DNA of 64,000 nt from Actinomadura sp. DC4 (GCF_030406325.1 NZ_JAUEQY010000031.1:62001-126000), one strand, 5' to 3'. Shown: positions 52,481-61,866, counted from the first letter of the stretch. Notes: generated by a model not told the origin, from the sequence alone. Numbers and translations are program-made.

Positions 52481-53465
52481 GCCTCGGCGGGCCGGACGTG
52501 GCTTCTGCGCGCCCTGCGCTCTTCGGCCGGGCGGCCGGCGGGTCCCGCCGCTTCGGGGGATCACGACGAGACCCGCACGGCCCAGACCGGCCGCTCCGGT
52601 GAGAAGGCCGGCCTGCCTGGAACGCACCGGACATCCCGCAATGCCACCGTGCATCCCAAGCCTCTTCCGCCGTCTCGGCCACCGCGCCCGGCCGAGACGG
52701 CAAGTTCTTGACCAAAAGACCTGTCGGTCCGCCGGCCGCGCCGGCCAGCCTCATCGGGCGGCCCCGTTCGCGGCGGCCGGCCGACGGGCGCCGTGCCGCA
52801 TCGACGAGCCGCACCAGAGCCGCCCCGGCGGTAGCGCATGGCCCGGCCACGCCGCGCCCAGACCGCGCCGGATCGCCCGACCGCGCCGCTTCGACGGACC
52901 GCGCCAGAGCCGCCCCGGCGATAACGCACGGTCCGGCCACGACGGATCGCCTCACCGCGCCGCCTCGACCGGACCGCACCAGAGACGCACCGGCGGTGCG
53001 TTCATGCTGCGCCCGATCACGCCGGATCATCCAGCCGCCCCTGCGACAGTGCGTGATCCGGTCGCACTGCGCCCGGTCGGGCCGGATCGGCGGCCATGCC
53101 AGATCACGGCCGAACCGGGCGGGCCCGATCACACCGGATGACGCGTCCTGATCGGCCCACCGGACGGGACCGGTCACACCGCATGAACCGGCGTCACGGT
53201 CACCCGGCCGTCACCGACGGGCCGTCGCCGAGACCGAGGACCTGACTTTCGGCTGAACAAGGTCGTCGAGACCCACGAGCAGGCCGGCTCGCGTGACCTC
53301 GCCGAGACCGGGTAGTCGTACCGGACGAGCCCGGCCAGATCAGACGCTCTGGTTACGCCGCAGCCGGACGCGCCGGATCACCCAGCCGCGCCAGGCCACG
53401 GTCATCCCCCCGGGACCCCCGACCCTCCGAAGCCCGTCGAGAGCCGGCAGGAGCCGTCACATCGC
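52481..53465. other. Intergenic region of about 1 kb, no gene
   Basis: Between the bldD terminator and the convergent HEPN gene. All open frames are arginine/proline-rich without motifs, and the sequence is made partly of degenerate repeats (see 52811-53000). I see no tRNA or conserved RNA element. Confidence 0.5.
52811..53000. repeat. Degenerate tandem repeat, units of 90 and 75 bp
   Basis: The anchor GCRCCAGAGMCGCMCCGGCG occurs at 52811, 52901 and 52976. Each is followed by a variable stretch with GCGCA/GCACGG and ending in ACCGCGCCGCNTCGACNGGACC. Unit lengths differ, so it is an old, decaying array. It has no visible coding role. Confidence 0.55.
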
Positions 53466-53915
53466 TCAGCCCGCCACCGGGAGCATCGGCTGGCTGTCGA
53501 TGCCCAGCGTCGTCTCCACGAGGGCGACGAAGATCTCCGCGTCGTGGAGCAGGTCGTTGGCCTCATGAGTGGACACAGCGCGAGGGAGGCCGGCCTCGGC
53601 CGCCGCTCGTTTGCCCGCGCCCGCCGCGAAGAAGGCGGCCCACTCGCGCAGCGCCGGCTCGACCTCGGGGAGCAGCACCCAGACGCTGCGCGGACGTCCC
53701 CTGCGGCTCGCCGCCGGGTCGCCGCGGGCCGCGAGAACCGCCGCCGCGGCGCGCAGTGCGGCCAGGTGGGCGGCGACATAGCGCGTCGCCGGGACGGCGG
53801 ACTCCGCCGCCTCGGCCAGGCCGTGCCGGGCCGTCTGCAACAGTTGGATCGCCGGCGGTGCCGGCCTGCGCCGTGGTACGGGGCGCAGAGGGACGGCCGT
53901 GGACCTTGCGGACAT
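53466..53915 (-). CDS. SAV_6107 family HEPN domain protein
   Basis: A 149-residue all-helical protein of the SAV_6107 HEPN type. The helices AIQLLQTARHGLAEAAESAVPATRYVAAHLAALRAAAAVLAAR and WVLLPEVEPALREWAAFFAAGAGKRAAAEAG are visible, followed by STHEANDLLHDAEIFVALVE. The classical RNase motif R-x4-6-H of toxin HEPNs is not clear, so nuclease activity is not assumed. The ATG has GGAAGGAGG 6 nt before it. A perfect SOS box lies about 160 bp upstream, so induction by DNA damage is likely. Confidence 0.87.
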   Translation of the reverse strand: MSARSTAVPLRPVPRRRPAPPAIQLLQTARHGLAEAAESAVPATRYVAAHLAALRAAAAVLAARGDPAASRRGRPRSVWVLLPEVEPALREWAAFFAAGAGKRAAAEAGLPRAVSTHEANDLLHDAEIFVALVETTLGIDSQPMLPVAG

Positions 53916-54235
53916 GGCGTGCCTCCTTCCGCTCGGCGGGGTCCCAGGACGAACCCGGGGACGGCGCGGGCGAAACGCTTCCCCTCGTCCCGCCCGGCCG
54001 CCGCATCTCGCATGGCATTGCGCTGCCCCGCGAGACGAACCCCATCGGCGCGGACCCGCGAGACCCGCACCGAACTCGAACACAAGTTCGAGCATGCACC
54101 CAGTAAACCGGCCCCACCCCCATTCGTCAACATGTTCGAATGACGGCACGTCTCCGCAGTTCAGACTGGTCGAACAACACCCACGGACGACGGAAAACGG
54201 TGCGCGGAACGGCGCTCAGGCCCTAAAGTGCGGCC
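53916..54235. other. Divergent intergenic region between the HEPN and YbaK genes
   Basis: This 320-bp region holds the promoters of both genes and the SOS box at 54076-54091. Outside that box I see a weak CATTCG-N10-CGAATG dyad around 54119-54140 and no open frame with family features. Confidence 0.6.
54076..54091. promoter_or_regulatory. LexA/SOS box
   Basis: TCGAAC-ACAA-GTTCGA is a perfect match to the Gram-positive LexA box (CGAACnnnnGTTCG) including the flanking T and A of the mycobacterial form. It lies between divergent genes, about 160 bp from the HEPN gene start and 145 bp from the ybaK start. Confidence 0.8.
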
Positions 54236-54700
54236 ATGCATCCCAACACCGCGAAGGTCGCCGCACGCCTGCGTGAGCTGGGCGCCGGCGGCGAGGTGCG
54301 TGAGTTGTCCGAGGCCGCACCCACCGCGGTCGCGGCGGCCGCGCTCCTCGGCTGCGAGGTCGGCGCGATCGCGAACAGCCTGATCTTCGCCGCCGACGGC
54401 GAACCCCTGCTCGTCCTCACCAGCGGAGCCCACCGGGTCGACACCGCCAAGGTCGCCGCGCAGATCGGGGCCGCCAAGGTCAAGCGCGCCGACCCCGAGT
54501 TCGTCCGTAAGGCCACCGGCCAGCCGATCGGCGGCGTCGCCCCCGTCGGCCACCCCGCGCCGGTCCTTACGCTCGTGGACAAGTGGCTCGCCGGCCACGA
54601 GGTCGTGTGGGCCGCCGCCGGGCACCCGCACACCATCTTCCCCTCCTCGTACGAGGAGCTCGTGCGGATCACCGGCGGCACGCCCGCCGACGTCGAGTGA
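54236..54700 (+). CDS. YbaK/EbsC family aminoacyl-tRNA deacylase
   Basis: A 154-residue YbaK-domain protein, a group that hydrolyses mischarged tRNA such as Cys-tRNA(Pro) or Ala-tRNA(Pro). The conserved lysine pocket is in EVGAIANSLIFAADGEPLLVLTSGAHRVD, the GGVAPVGHP loop follows near residue 100, and HPHTIFPSSYEELVRITGG closes the fold. The lysine normally at GxxxKS is replaced here by the N-S of IANSL, so specificity may differ from Escherichia coli YbaK. Confidence 0.9.
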   Translation: MHPNTAKVAARLRELGAGGEVRELSEAAPTAVAAAALLGCEVGAIANSLIFAADGEPLLVLTSGAHRVDTAKVAAQIGAAKVKRADPEFVRKATGQPIGGVAPVGHPAPVLTLVDKWLAGHEVVWAAAGHPHTIFPSSYEELVRITGGTPADVE

Positions 54701-54707
54701 GCCCGGT

Positions 54708-55820
54708 TCAGCCCCGGTAGGGGGCGAACGCCTCGCGCACCCCGGTGACGAACCGGCTCGGCGACTCCAGGGCCAGGAAGTGGCCGCCCTCCTCCAGGGT
54801 CGTGATCCGGGTCAGCCGCGGGTACGCGCGGCGCAGCCACGACGTGGGCGGCACCGGGATCTCCGGCTCCCGCGAGATGACGATCGACGCCGGCACGGTG
54901 ACCACGTCGCCGGCGGCGAGCGGCGCGGAGTCGACCGTGTAGAGCCGCATCGAGCTGCCGATCGTCTGGGTCGCCCAGTAGATCATCACGTTCGTGAGCA
55001 GGTCATCGGCGGACAGGCCGTCGCGCGTGGCCGGGTCGCTCCAGGTCAGGAACTTCTCCAGGATCCAGGCCGCGAGCCCGACCGGTGAGTCGTTCAGCCC
55101 GTACGCGAGGGTCTGCGGGCGCGTCGCCTGTGTGTGGGCGTACGCGCCGTGTTCGTGGTCCCAGTGGCGCGCGGCGGCGAGGTAGGTCTCGTCGGTGACG
55201 TCGTGCGGTTTGAGCCAGTTCGCGGTCTGGATGGCCCGTACGGTGCCGGCGTGGCGCATGCCGAGGCGGTTGACGACGCCGCCTCCGATGTCGTCGCCGT
55301 GCGCGACGTACGAGGGGAAGCCGAGTTCGGAGACCATCAGCCGGTCGTACAGGCCCGCGATCATGGCCCGGTCCACGTGCCGCTCCGGGATCTGGTCGGA
55401 GAACCCGTACCCGGGCAGCGCCGGCACCACCACGCTGAAGGCGTCGCGGGGATCGCCGCCGTACGCGGCCGGGTCGGTCAGCGGGCCGAGCACCCCGAGG
55501 TACTCCACGAACGAGCTCGGCCAGCCGTTCGCGAGCAGCAGCGGCAGCGGGTCCGGGCCGACACCCGGGACGTGGACGAAGTGGATGCCGACGCCGTCGA
55601 CGGTGGCGCGATGCTGCGGGAACGCGTTCAGCCGCCGCTCCTGCGCCCGCCAGTCGTATCCGGAACGCCAGTACGCCACGAGCTCCTCGACCCGCGCGAT
55701 CGTCGCGGCGCTCTCGCCTCCGCCCAGGATCGGCGGCGAGGGCGCGCGGGCGTGCTCCAGGCGGCGCGCGAGGTCGTCGAGGACGGTGTCGGGCACTTCG
55801 ATGCGGAACGGCTCGGGCAT
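54708..55820 (-). CDS. Epoxide hydrolase (EHN-type alpha/beta hydrolase)
   Basis: A 370-residue alpha/beta hydrolase with the N-terminal EHN domain (about 1-110; FRIEVPDTVLDDLARRLEHAR, YDWRAQERRLNAFPQ). The oxyanion strand is HFVHVPG, the nucleophile aspartate lies in SYVAHGDDIGGGV, and the catalytic histidine is in EEGGHFLALESP. These enzymes hydrate epoxides; actinomycete members also act in secondary metabolism. Divergent from the CGNR regulator with 82 bp between, so a regulator-target pair is likely. Confidence 0.93.
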   Translation of the reverse strand: MPEPFRIEVPDTVLDDLARRLEHARAPSPPILGGGESAATIARVEELVAYWRSGYDWRAQERRLNAFPQHRATVDGVGIHFVHVPGVGPDPLPLLLANGWPSSFVEYLGVLGPLTDPAAYGGDPRDAFSVVVPALPGYGFSDQIPERHVDRAMIAGLYDRLMVSELGFPSYVAHGDDIGGGVVNRLGMRHAGTVRAIQTANWLKPHDVTDETYLAAARHWDHEHGAYAHTQATRPQTLAYGLNDSPVGLAAWILEKFLTWSDPATRDGLSADDLLTNVMIYWATQTIGSSMRLYTVDSAPLAAGDVVTVPASIVISREPEIPVPPTSWLRRAYPRLTRITTLEEGGHFLALESPSRFVTGVREAFAPYRG

Positions 55821-55902
55821 GTCTCTCCTCCTTGTTACGGGCTAAAACCGTACGATCGTCACGCGTTACGTGTCAACGCCGTACGGATGTAACCTGTCGT
55901 CC

Positions 55903-56421
55903 ATGCCTTACCGACCGTCGGCCCCGGGCCCGCTGGGCCTGGTGGAGGCGTTCCTGCGCACCCGGAACGAGATCACGGACGCCGCGGGCCTCGGCCGCTG
56001 GTGCGCCGAGCACGGGCTCGCCGGCGACGCGAGCGCGGGGACGTACGAGCGGGCCATGCGGCTGCGCGAGGCGCTGCGGTCGCTGATGCTCGCCAACAAC
56101 GGCGGCCCCGCCGCCCCGGAGGCCCTGACGCTGGTCAACGGGGAGATCGGCGCCTGCGGCCTGCGCCCGGAGATCGCCGAGGACGGCCTGCGGTGGCCGG
56201 CGCGGGGGCTGCTCGGAACCGTCCTCGGCGGCGTGGTCGCCGCGATGGCGGCCGGCACCTGGCCCCGCATGAAGGCCTGCGCCGCCGACGACTGCAGCTA
56301 CGCGTTCTATGACCACACGCGCAACCGCTCAGGCCGCTGGTGCGACGTCTCGGGCTGCGGAGCCAACGCCCGCATGCGCGCCTACCGGCAACGGCGGGAG
56401 ACCTCTCCCGGGGCGCCATGA
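55903..56421 (+). CDS. CGNR zinc-finger/ABATE-domain regulator
   Basis: About 172 residues. The N-terminal ABATE-type domain (about 1-125) has PLGLVEAFLRTRNEITDAAGL and RLREALRSLM. The C-terminal zinc finger carries CAADDCSYAFYDHTRNRSGRWCD and SGCGANARMRAYRQR; the CGNR box itself reads CGAN-A-R here. Such proteins are stress-linked transcription factors. The ATG at 55903 gives the usual N-terminus, and an upstream ATG at 55870 would add 11 residues. Confidence 0.88.
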   Translation: MPYRPSAPGPLGLVEAFLRTRNEITDAAGLGRWCAEHGLAGDASAGTYERAMRLREALRSLMLANNGGPAAPEALTLVNGEIGACGLRPEIAEDGLRWPARGLLGTVLGGVVAAMAAGTWPRMKACAADDCSYAFYDHTRNRSGRWCDVSGCGANARMRAYRQRRETSPGAP

Positions 56422-56553
56422 CGCAATTAGCGACGGCATCCCTTCTGACGTGCGGCAGGGCCGTAATACCGTCAGCGCACGCGTGGGCAGACAGGCGCGA
56501 CGCAGGGTGGTACAACAATCACCTGAGGCTCTAGCGCACTCTTCGGAGCGTCC

Positions 56554-57522
56554 ATGGCTGGGCAGGAAAGTCTGCGTGCCGCAGGCGCGCGCGACAAGGA
56601 TTTCGTCGGCGTGGACATCGACGCGATGGCGCGGCTCATCCACCAGATGGGCGGCGCGTCCGGGGCCATCTCCGCGTGGCTGCGCACGAACGGCGCGCTG
56701 CCGCCCAGCGTGCCGCGGACCGGGCTGCGGCAGGCCGCCGCCGTGCACACCTGGGTCGGCGGGCAGTCGGGCATGCTGACCCGGCGCCGCAACTACGCGA
56801 TCACCCACCTCAGCAAGGGCGGCCACGACATGCCCCGCGTCAGCGCGGGCGGGCTCGGCCGGCAGCACCGTACGACCCGGGCGGGCGCGGGCCACAGCGT
56901 GGGCAACTTCGCCGATGTCCACGCCGCGACGAAGGCCGGCGCCGCCGACGCGGCCGCCATCGGCAAGGGCAAGAGCGACATCTGGCAGCGCCTCACCGAA
57001 AACGCCGACGACCCCGACTACGCCCACGGCCTGTACGACCGGCTCGGGCCGGCCGGCACCGCGCACCTGATCAAGGCGGCGCTCGGCGACAAGGACCATC
57101 TGCGGGCCGTGGAGACCTCTCTCGGCGTCGCCAGCCACCACCTGCCCATGAACGAGAAGTGGCTGCGCGCCATGCTCGACGAGGCGTTCCGCGACGGCGT
57201 ACGCGACGACGCGGTGCGCGTTCTGGACCACGCCGGGCTCGGGCAGCGCGCCAAGATCGCCCTCGGCCACCTCGGACTGACCGCGATCCGGCACCCGGAC
57301 GACGCGATGATCAAGCCGGCGGCCGAGGACCCGCAGGCCGCCGTCCTGCTCTACTCCCGCTACCCCGACGCCGTGCACCGGGCGCTCGATGCCTCTCCGG
57401 ACTCCGACACGCTGGCCCTCCTGGTCGGCCACGCCACCACCGCCCACGACGCGGACCCCGGCACCGTACGCGCCAACGCCGAGCGGCTCGCCGCCCACCG
57501 GCCGACGAGCACCCGGGCATGA
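56554..57522 (+). CDS. Hypothetical protein, likely type VII-type helical partner
   Basis: A 322-residue mostly helical protein with no signal peptide. The N-terminal part (about 15-75) is a helical hairpin with DFVGVDIDAMARLIHQMGGASGAISAWL, similar to the long chain of WXG100-associated proteins. A DUF6571-like segment (DPDYAHGLYDRLGPAGTAHLIKAAL) lies near 150-175, and the remainder is helical repeats with alanine. Its stop overlaps the start of a WXG100-like gene (ATGA). A role as a secreted toxin or ESX-linked protein is inferred and not proven. Confidence 0.75.
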   Translation: MAGQESLRAAGARDKDFVGVDIDAMARLIHQMGGASGAISAWLRTNGALPPSVPRTGLRQAAAVHTWVGGQSGMLTRRRNYAITHLSKGGHDMPRVSAGGLGRQHRTTRAGAGHSVGNFADVHAATKAGAADAAAIGKGKSDIWQRLTENADDPDYAHGLYDRLGPAGTAHLIKAALGDKDHLRAVETSLGVASHHLPMNEKWLRAMLDEAFRDGVRDDAVRVLDHAGLGQRAKIALGHLGLTAIRHPDDAMIKPAAEDPQAAVLLYSRYPDAVHRALDASPDSDTLALLVGHATTAHDADPGTVRANAERLAAHRPTSTRA

Positions 57523-57836
57523 GCACCTACCCGCCGTCCCCGGGCACGCTCCACTCGCCGTCCGACCCTCCGCCGCCCGGCGCCGCGATGCGGCCCAACC
57601 CGGAGTACGCCGAGCTCTACGAGGCCTACCAGCGGGCCTACGCCGGCGCCGACACGCTCGACGCGGCCCTCGACCCTCCCGTACGCACCGCCGGCGACGC
57701 CTGGGTCGGGCCCGCCGCGCGCAGCTGGCAGAACGATCTCGAGACCCAACGCGCGCAGTTGAAGAAGGCGGCGACGCAGATTCTGTGGGACATTTACGGC
57801 GCACTCTCGAAGGTTCCGCCGTTCATTCCCAAGTGA
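57519..57836 (+). CDS. WXG100-like small protein
   Basis: A 105-residue helical protein. A proline-rich N-terminus (about 1-25) is followed by helix AELYEAYQRAYAGADTLDAAL and a second helix with DAWVGPAARSWQNDLETQRAQLKKAATQIL. The W-x-G-x-A-A turn in the middle is the classical WXG100 hallmark. No ESX ATPase or EccC gene is in the window, so the secretion machinery is elsewhere. Translationally coupled to the preceding gene. Confidence 0.75.
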   Translation: MSTYPPSPGTLHSPSDPPPPGAAMRPNPEYAELYEAYQRAYAGADTLDAALDPPVRTAGDAWVGPAARSWQNDLETQRAQLKKAATQILWDIYGALSKVPPFIPK

Positions 57837-57841
57837 GGCAC

Positions 57842-58429
57842 GTGAGACCAGCATTCAGGGCCCGCCGCGAGTCGGCGCCGCAGATCCGCCAGATCGACCG
57901 CCGCGGCTTCCTGCGGCGTCTCAACCCGATGCTGGCCACCTACGAGGCGGCGATGCGACCGCCGCCGGGCCAGCTCCCGGGCCGTCACATGATCATGGAA
58001 CGGCACGCCGGATACCCCGAGTTCCGCGCCTTCGTCGCCGAGCGCTCGCGTGCCATGGCCGGCTTCAGCTACGGCTTCCACGGCGAGGCCGGCCAGTGGT
58101 GGCACGACGTCGTACGCGGCCAGCTCGGCACCGTCGGCGGTGCCGCGCACGCCGGGCACTGGCTCGACGACGCCTGGGAGGTCGCCGAGCTGCACGTGCA
58201 TCCCGACGCCCAGGGCCGGGGGCTCGGCCGCGGCCTGATCACCGCGCTGTGCGAGGGGCGGCCCGAGCGCACCGTCGTGCTGTCGACCCTGGACGCGCAG
58301 ACGCCGGCCCGCGCGCTGTACCACTCGCTCGGCCTGACCGACCTGCTGACCGGCTTCCGCTTCCCCGGCGGCGGCCCGCTCTACGCGGTGATGGGCGCCG
58401 AGCTGCCGTTGACCTCGAGCCGGGAGTAG
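57842..58429 (+). CDS. GNAT family N-acetyltransferase
   Basis: About 195 residues. The acetyl-CoA-binding pattern of GNAT motif A reads [26 protein letters not shown], with [20 protein letters not shown] behind it. The GTG at 57842 has GTGAGG before it and the region after it is conserved-looking, so I start there; an ATG at 57929 is the alternative. The 3' end overlaps convergent metF by 49 bp. Substrate unknown. Confidence 0.85.
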   Translation: MRPAFRARRESAPQIRQIDRRGFLRRLNPMLATYEAAMRPPPGQLPGRHMIMERHAGYPEFRAFVAERSRAMAGFSYGFHGEAGQWWHDVVRGQLGTVGGAAHAGHWLDDAWEVAELHVHPDAQGRGLGRGLITALCEGRPERTVVLSTLDAQTPARALYHSLGLTDLLTGFRFPGGGPLYAVMGAELPLTSSRE

Positions 58430-59292
58430 ACCTCGCTCGTCGCCGTCGACTTGTTGAACGTGATGAAGTGGATGCCCGGCACGCCCTCCGCGAGCAGCCG
58501 GCGGCACAGGTCCGCGGCCTGCTCCACGCCCAGCCGGCGCACCGCCTCCGGGTCGTCGCCGACCGCCTCGAACTGCGCGGCCAGCTCCGCCGGGAACGGC
58601 GCCCCCGACAGCTGCTCGGACCGCTCGATCGTGCTGAGCTGGGTGACCGGCATGATGCCCGGAATGATCGGCACCTCGCAGCCGAGCGCGACGACGCGGT
58701 CGCGCAGCCGCAGGTAGTCCTCGGCCTGGAAGAACATCTGGGTGATCGCGTAGTCCGCACCCGCGCGGCACTTGTTCACGAAGTGATGCGTGTCACTCTC
58801 GACGTCCGGTGAACGCGGGTGCTTGTACGGGAACGCTGCCACGCCGACGCTGAAGTCGCCCGCCGACTTGATGAGCCGTACGACGTCCTCGGCGTACTCC
58901 ACGCCCTCGGGGTGGCGCACCCACTCCCCCATCGGGTCGCCGGGCGGGTCGCCCCGCAAGGCGAGCAGGTCGGTGACGCCGGCCGCGGCGAACCGCCCGA
59001 CGAGGTTCCGCAGCTCGGCGATCGAGTGGTTGACCGCGGTGAAGTGCGCGACGGGCCGGAGTGTCGTGTCGGTGGCGATCCGCTCGACGATGTCGACCGT
59101 GCGGTCCCGGGTGCCGCCGCCCGCGCCGTACGTCACCGAGACGAACGTCGGCTGCAGCACCTCGAGGCGGCGGATGGCCTGCCAGAGGTTGCGCGCCCCC
59201 TGCTCGGTCTTGGGCGGGAAGAACTCGAACGAGAAGGTCGTCTCACCGGAGGCGAGGACTTCCCGGATCGTACGGCGGCGCGCGGCTGTCAT
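58381..59292 (-). CDS. metF: 5,10-methylenetetrahydrofolate reductase
   Basis: A 303-residue MetF making 5-methyltetrahydrofolate for methionine synthesis. The TIM-barrel FAD enzyme shows [18 protein letters not shown] with the catalytic glutamate, [24 protein letters not shown] and [14 protein letters not shown]. The ATG start is 48 bp from the divergent polyprenyl synthase gene. metF at this position is also seen in Streptomyces. Confidence 0.96.
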   Translation of the reverse strand: MTAARRRTIREVLASGETTFSFEFFPPKTEQGARNLWQAIRRLEVLQPTFVSVTYGAGGGTRDRTVDIVERIATDTTLRPVAHFTAVNHSIAELRNLVGRFAAAGVTDLLALRGDPPGDPMGEWVRHPEGVEYAEDVVRLIKSAGDFSVGVAAFPYKHPRSPDVESDTHHFVNKCRAGADYAITQMFFQAEDYLRLRDRVVALGCEVPIIPGIMPVTQLSTIERSEQLSGAPFPAELAAQFEAVGDDPEAVRRLGVEQAADLCRRLLAEGVPGIHFITFNKSTATSEVYSRLEVNGSSAPITA

Positions 59293-59340
59293 GCCCCACA
59301 GGGTAACGGGGCGAGCGGGGCCGCCCACTAGTCTCTTTTT

Positions 59341-60402
59341 GTGATCGCGAGTCGAATCCGCAAAGAGATCGATGAGGCTTTGTACGCCTTTGTCGACCGC
59401 CAGCGACCCCTGCTCGGCGACGTCTCCGATGACCTGTCGCCCCTGCTCACCGCCCTGGACGCGCTGCTCTCCGGCGGCAAGCGGCTGCGCCCGGCGTTCT
59501 GCTACTGGGGCTGGCGCGGGTCCGGCGGAGACGATGGCGCGGAGCTCTTCACCGCCGCGGCCTCTCTGGAATTGCTGCAGGCCGGAGCGCTCATCCACGA
59601 CGACGTCATGGACGGCAGCGACACCCGCCGGGGGCAGCCGGCGACGCACCGCAGATTCGAGGCGCTGCACGACGATTCCGGCTGGCGCGGGTCGGCCCAG
59701 GCGTTCGGCGAGGGCGGGGCGATCCTGCTCGGTGACGTGTGCCTGACCTGGTGTGACGAGATGTTCCAGGGCAGTGGGCTGCCGGCCGACGCGCTCCTGC
59801 GCGGGCGGCCGATCTTCGACCGGATGCGGACCGAGGTGATGTGCGGGCAGTACCTCGACCTGCTCGGGCAGGCACGCGGGCGGCGGCCGGGCGGCCACGA
59901 GGCGGTCGAGGCGGCGCTGCGCATCGTCGTGTTCAAGAGTGCGAAGTACACGATCGAGCGGCCCCTCCAGCTCGGCGCCGCGCTGGCCGGCTCGGACTCC
60001 GTCGAGGCGCTCTCGGCGTACGGGCTGCCGCTGGGCATCGCGTTCCAGCTCCGCGACGACGTGCTCGGGGTCTTCGGCGACCCCGCGCGGACGGGCAAGC
60101 CGGCAGGCGATGACCTGCGCGAAGGCAAGCGGACGGTGCTCGTGGCACTGACCCTCGAACGCGCGACGGCCGAGCAGGCCGAGGCCGTCGAGAGCCTCCT
60201 GGGCGACCCGGCGCTCAACACCGCGGGCGTCGAGCTGCTCCGCTCGATCATCGTCGGCACGGGCGCGCTGGAGGAGTGCGAGCGGATGATCGCCGGTTAC
60301 GCCGCGGACGCCGAGGCGGCGCTCGCCGGCGCCTCGCTGACCGCTCAGGCGCGCGACGCCCTCGCGGAGCTCACCGTCACCGCGACGGCCCGCACCGGCT
60401 GA
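59341..60402 (+). CDS. Polyprenyl diphosphate synthase (GGPP/FPP-type)
   Basis: A 353-residue trans-isoprenyl diphosphate synthase. The first aspartate-rich motif is [13 protein letters not shown] (DDxxD plus RR), the second is [13 protein letters not shown] (DDxxD), and GKRLRPAF and [10 protein letters not shown] lysines bind IPP diphosphate. It makes C15-C20 or longer chains; the residues before the first motif ([10 protein letters not shown]) do not settle chain length. GTG start. It lies divergent from metF, conserved in actinomycetes. Confidence 0.93.
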   Translation: MIASRIRKEIDEALYAFVDRQRPLLGDVSDDLSPLLTALDALLSGGKRLRPAFCYWGWRGSGGDDGAELFTAAASLELLQAGALIHDDVMDGSDTRRGQPATHRRFEALHDDSGWRGSAQAFGEGGAILLGDVCLTWCDEMFQGSGLPADALLRGRPIFDRMRTEVMCGQYLDLLGQARGRRPGGHEAVEAALRIVVFKSAKYTIERPLQLGAALAGSDSVEALSAYGLPLGIAFQLRDDVLGVFGDPARTGKPAGDDLREGKRTVLVALTLERATAEQAEAVESLLGDPALNTAGVELLRSIIVGTGALEECERMIAGYAADAEAALAGASLTAQARDALAELTVTATARTG

Positions 60403-60448
60403 GCGTGAATGGGCGTTCGCGGGACACGAAGATCTTGCCTGGTTAAGA

Positions 60449-60664
60449 ATGAGGTATGACCCACCGAACGTCCGCATGAGCACGAATGTCAGCATGAAAC
60501 TGGACACCGGAGAGCAGAAGCTCTCGGCGCGCCGGGAGCCCGTACGGGCCCGTCCCCCGGCACATACGCCTCGGCCACGACGCAACCGTCAGTTGGTCGT
60601 CGCGCTCGCTCTGGTGATCGTGGCCGGGTTCCTGCTCGGCCTGGGAGTGCCGATCCACCCCTGA
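60449..60664 (+). CDS. Small single-pass membrane protein
   Basis: Up to 71 residues: a basic, proline-rich N-terminal part ([20 protein letters not shown]) and one C-terminal transmembrane helix ([19 protein letters not shown], about 48-66). Three in-frame ATGs at 60449, 60476 and 60494 are possible; none has a strong Shine-Dalgarno. A 7-codon frame from ATG 60456 ends by overlapping the ATG at 60476. Function unknown. Confidence 0.6.
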   Translation: MRYDPPNVRMSTNVSMKLDTGEQKLSARREPVRARPPAHTPRPRRNRQLVVALALVIVAGFLLGLGVPIHP

Positions 60665-60936
60665 GCCCGGTCCGGCCCGCGCTTCCCGTGGGACTGTCCC
60701 GGCCGGACGGGCCCTCCGCCCGATCCGTGGACGGCGAATTCGCGACCTTGGCCGCATGGTGTTCGACACCGTCCGGAACGATCATGGTCGGTCACCGGCG
60801 CCGGGAGAGCAGGTCACGCCCCGAACGTGTTCGACACCACCTCCAACGTGCCGAGCACCCTGCGCGGCAAGCCGCTGACGTTCACCACGACCGGGGCGAG
60901 CGTCATCCCGGGCGACTACTCCTGCGGCCGCCGCCC
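60665..60936. other. Gap holding a possible gene fragment
   Basis: Between the small membrane protein and the 54-residue acidic protein. In the plus direction about 60827-60930 reads FDTTSNVPSTLRGKPLTF then TTTGASVIPGDYSC, with natural composition but no start signal and no family match I can make. It may be a decayed fragment. Confidence 0.35.
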
Positions 60937-61101
60937 CTACCAGTGGGGCGGGCGCTCGTCGATCAGGCGGGCGTCGTCGTCCGCCTCGCGCCACTCGCCC
61001 CAGCCGGTGTCGGAGTCGTCGCGCGTCTGATCGGGTAGCACGTCCAGCTCGTCGTCGTCGGACAGCTCGACGGGGCGCTCGTCGTCAGGATTGCCGATCA
61101 T
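60937..61101 (-). CDS. Small acidic conserved protein
   Basis: A 54-residue protein beginning MIGNPDDERPVELSDDDELD and ending ARLIDERPPHW. It is strongly acidic and has no membrane segment. Short acidic proteins with a C-terminal (R/K)xxLxERPPH motif are common in actinomycetes, usually without assigned function. An alternative ATG at 61110 would add three residues. Confidence 0.65.
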   Translation of the reverse strand: MIGNPDDERPVELSDDDELDVLPDQTRDDSDTGWGEWREADDDARLIDERPPHW

Positions 61102-61155
61102 GGGCACCATTGTCGCGCACGAGCCGGCCCGGACCGGGTGAACCCCAGGTGAAAA

Positions 61156-61827
61156 TCACTCACCGGGAAGCCTCCGGGCGAACGCCGCGGCCGCCGCGCG
61201 CGGGTCGTCCGCCTCGGTGATCGCGCGGACGACGACGACGCGGCGCGCGCCGGCGGCCAGCACCTCGTCGAGGTTGCCGAGGTCGATGCCGCCGATCGCG
61301 AACCACGGGCGGGCGAACCCCCGGCGGGCGGTGAAGGAGAGCAGGCCGGGACCCGGGGCGTGCCGGCCGGGCTTGGTCGGCGTCGGCCAGGTCGGCCCGG
61401 TGCAGAAGTAGTCGACACCCGGCTCGATGGCCGCCGCTGCCGCCTGCTCCTCAGAATGCGTCGAGCGGCCGATGAGGACGTCCTCGCCGACGATCGCGCG
61501 GGCCCGGTGTACGGGCAGGTCGTCCTGGCCGAGGTGCAGCACGTCGGCACGGACGGCGTGCGCGATGTCCGCGCGGTCGTTGACCGCCAGGAGCGCGCCG
61601 TGGCGTTCGCACGCCGCGCGGAACACCGCGAGGTGCTCCAGCTCCTGCCGGGCCTCCAGGCCCTTCTGGCGGAGCTGGACGATGTCGACGCCGCCGCTCA
61701 GCGCCGCGTCGAGGAACTCCGGCAGGTCGCCCTGCGCCTCACGCGCGTCCGTGCACAGGTAGAGCCGTGCCCGGCCGAGCCTGGACCGCAGGGCGACCGC
61801 CCGGTCAGAGGGAAGACGTGCGGGCAA
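61156..61827 (-). CDS. thiE: Thiamine-phosphate synthase
   Basis: A 223-residue TIM-barrel enzyme coupling the pyrimidine and thiazole precursors to thiamine phosphate. Key parts are [52 protein letters not shown] and [11 protein letters not shown]. The TTG start is supported by GGAGG 8 nt upstream. It lies 39 bp downstream of the Rv2175c-like gene; thiO with its TPP riboswitch begins at 63.65 kb in the opposite direction. Confidence 0.93.
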   Translation of the reverse strand: MPARLPSDRAVALRSRLGRARLYLCTDAREAQGDLPEFLDAALSGGVDIVQLRQKGLEARQELEHLAVFRAACERHGALLAVNDRADIAHAVRADVLHLGQDDLPVHRARAIVGEDVLIGRSTHSEEQAAAAAIEPGVDYFCTGPTWPTPTKPGRHAPGPGLLSFTARRGFARPWFAIGGIDLGNLDEVLAAGARRVVVVRAITEADDPRAAAAAFARRLPGE

Positions 61828-61866
61828 ACCGGCATCCTCCGTCGCGCCGGGCGGTCACGCCGCGGC

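Noticed and set aside
60456-60479. A seven-codon frame as leader peptide for the small membrane protein
   Set aside because: It has a GAGG before it and overlaps a downstream ATG, but the sequence MTHRTSA carries no attenuation-type codon run, so chance is the simpler explanation.
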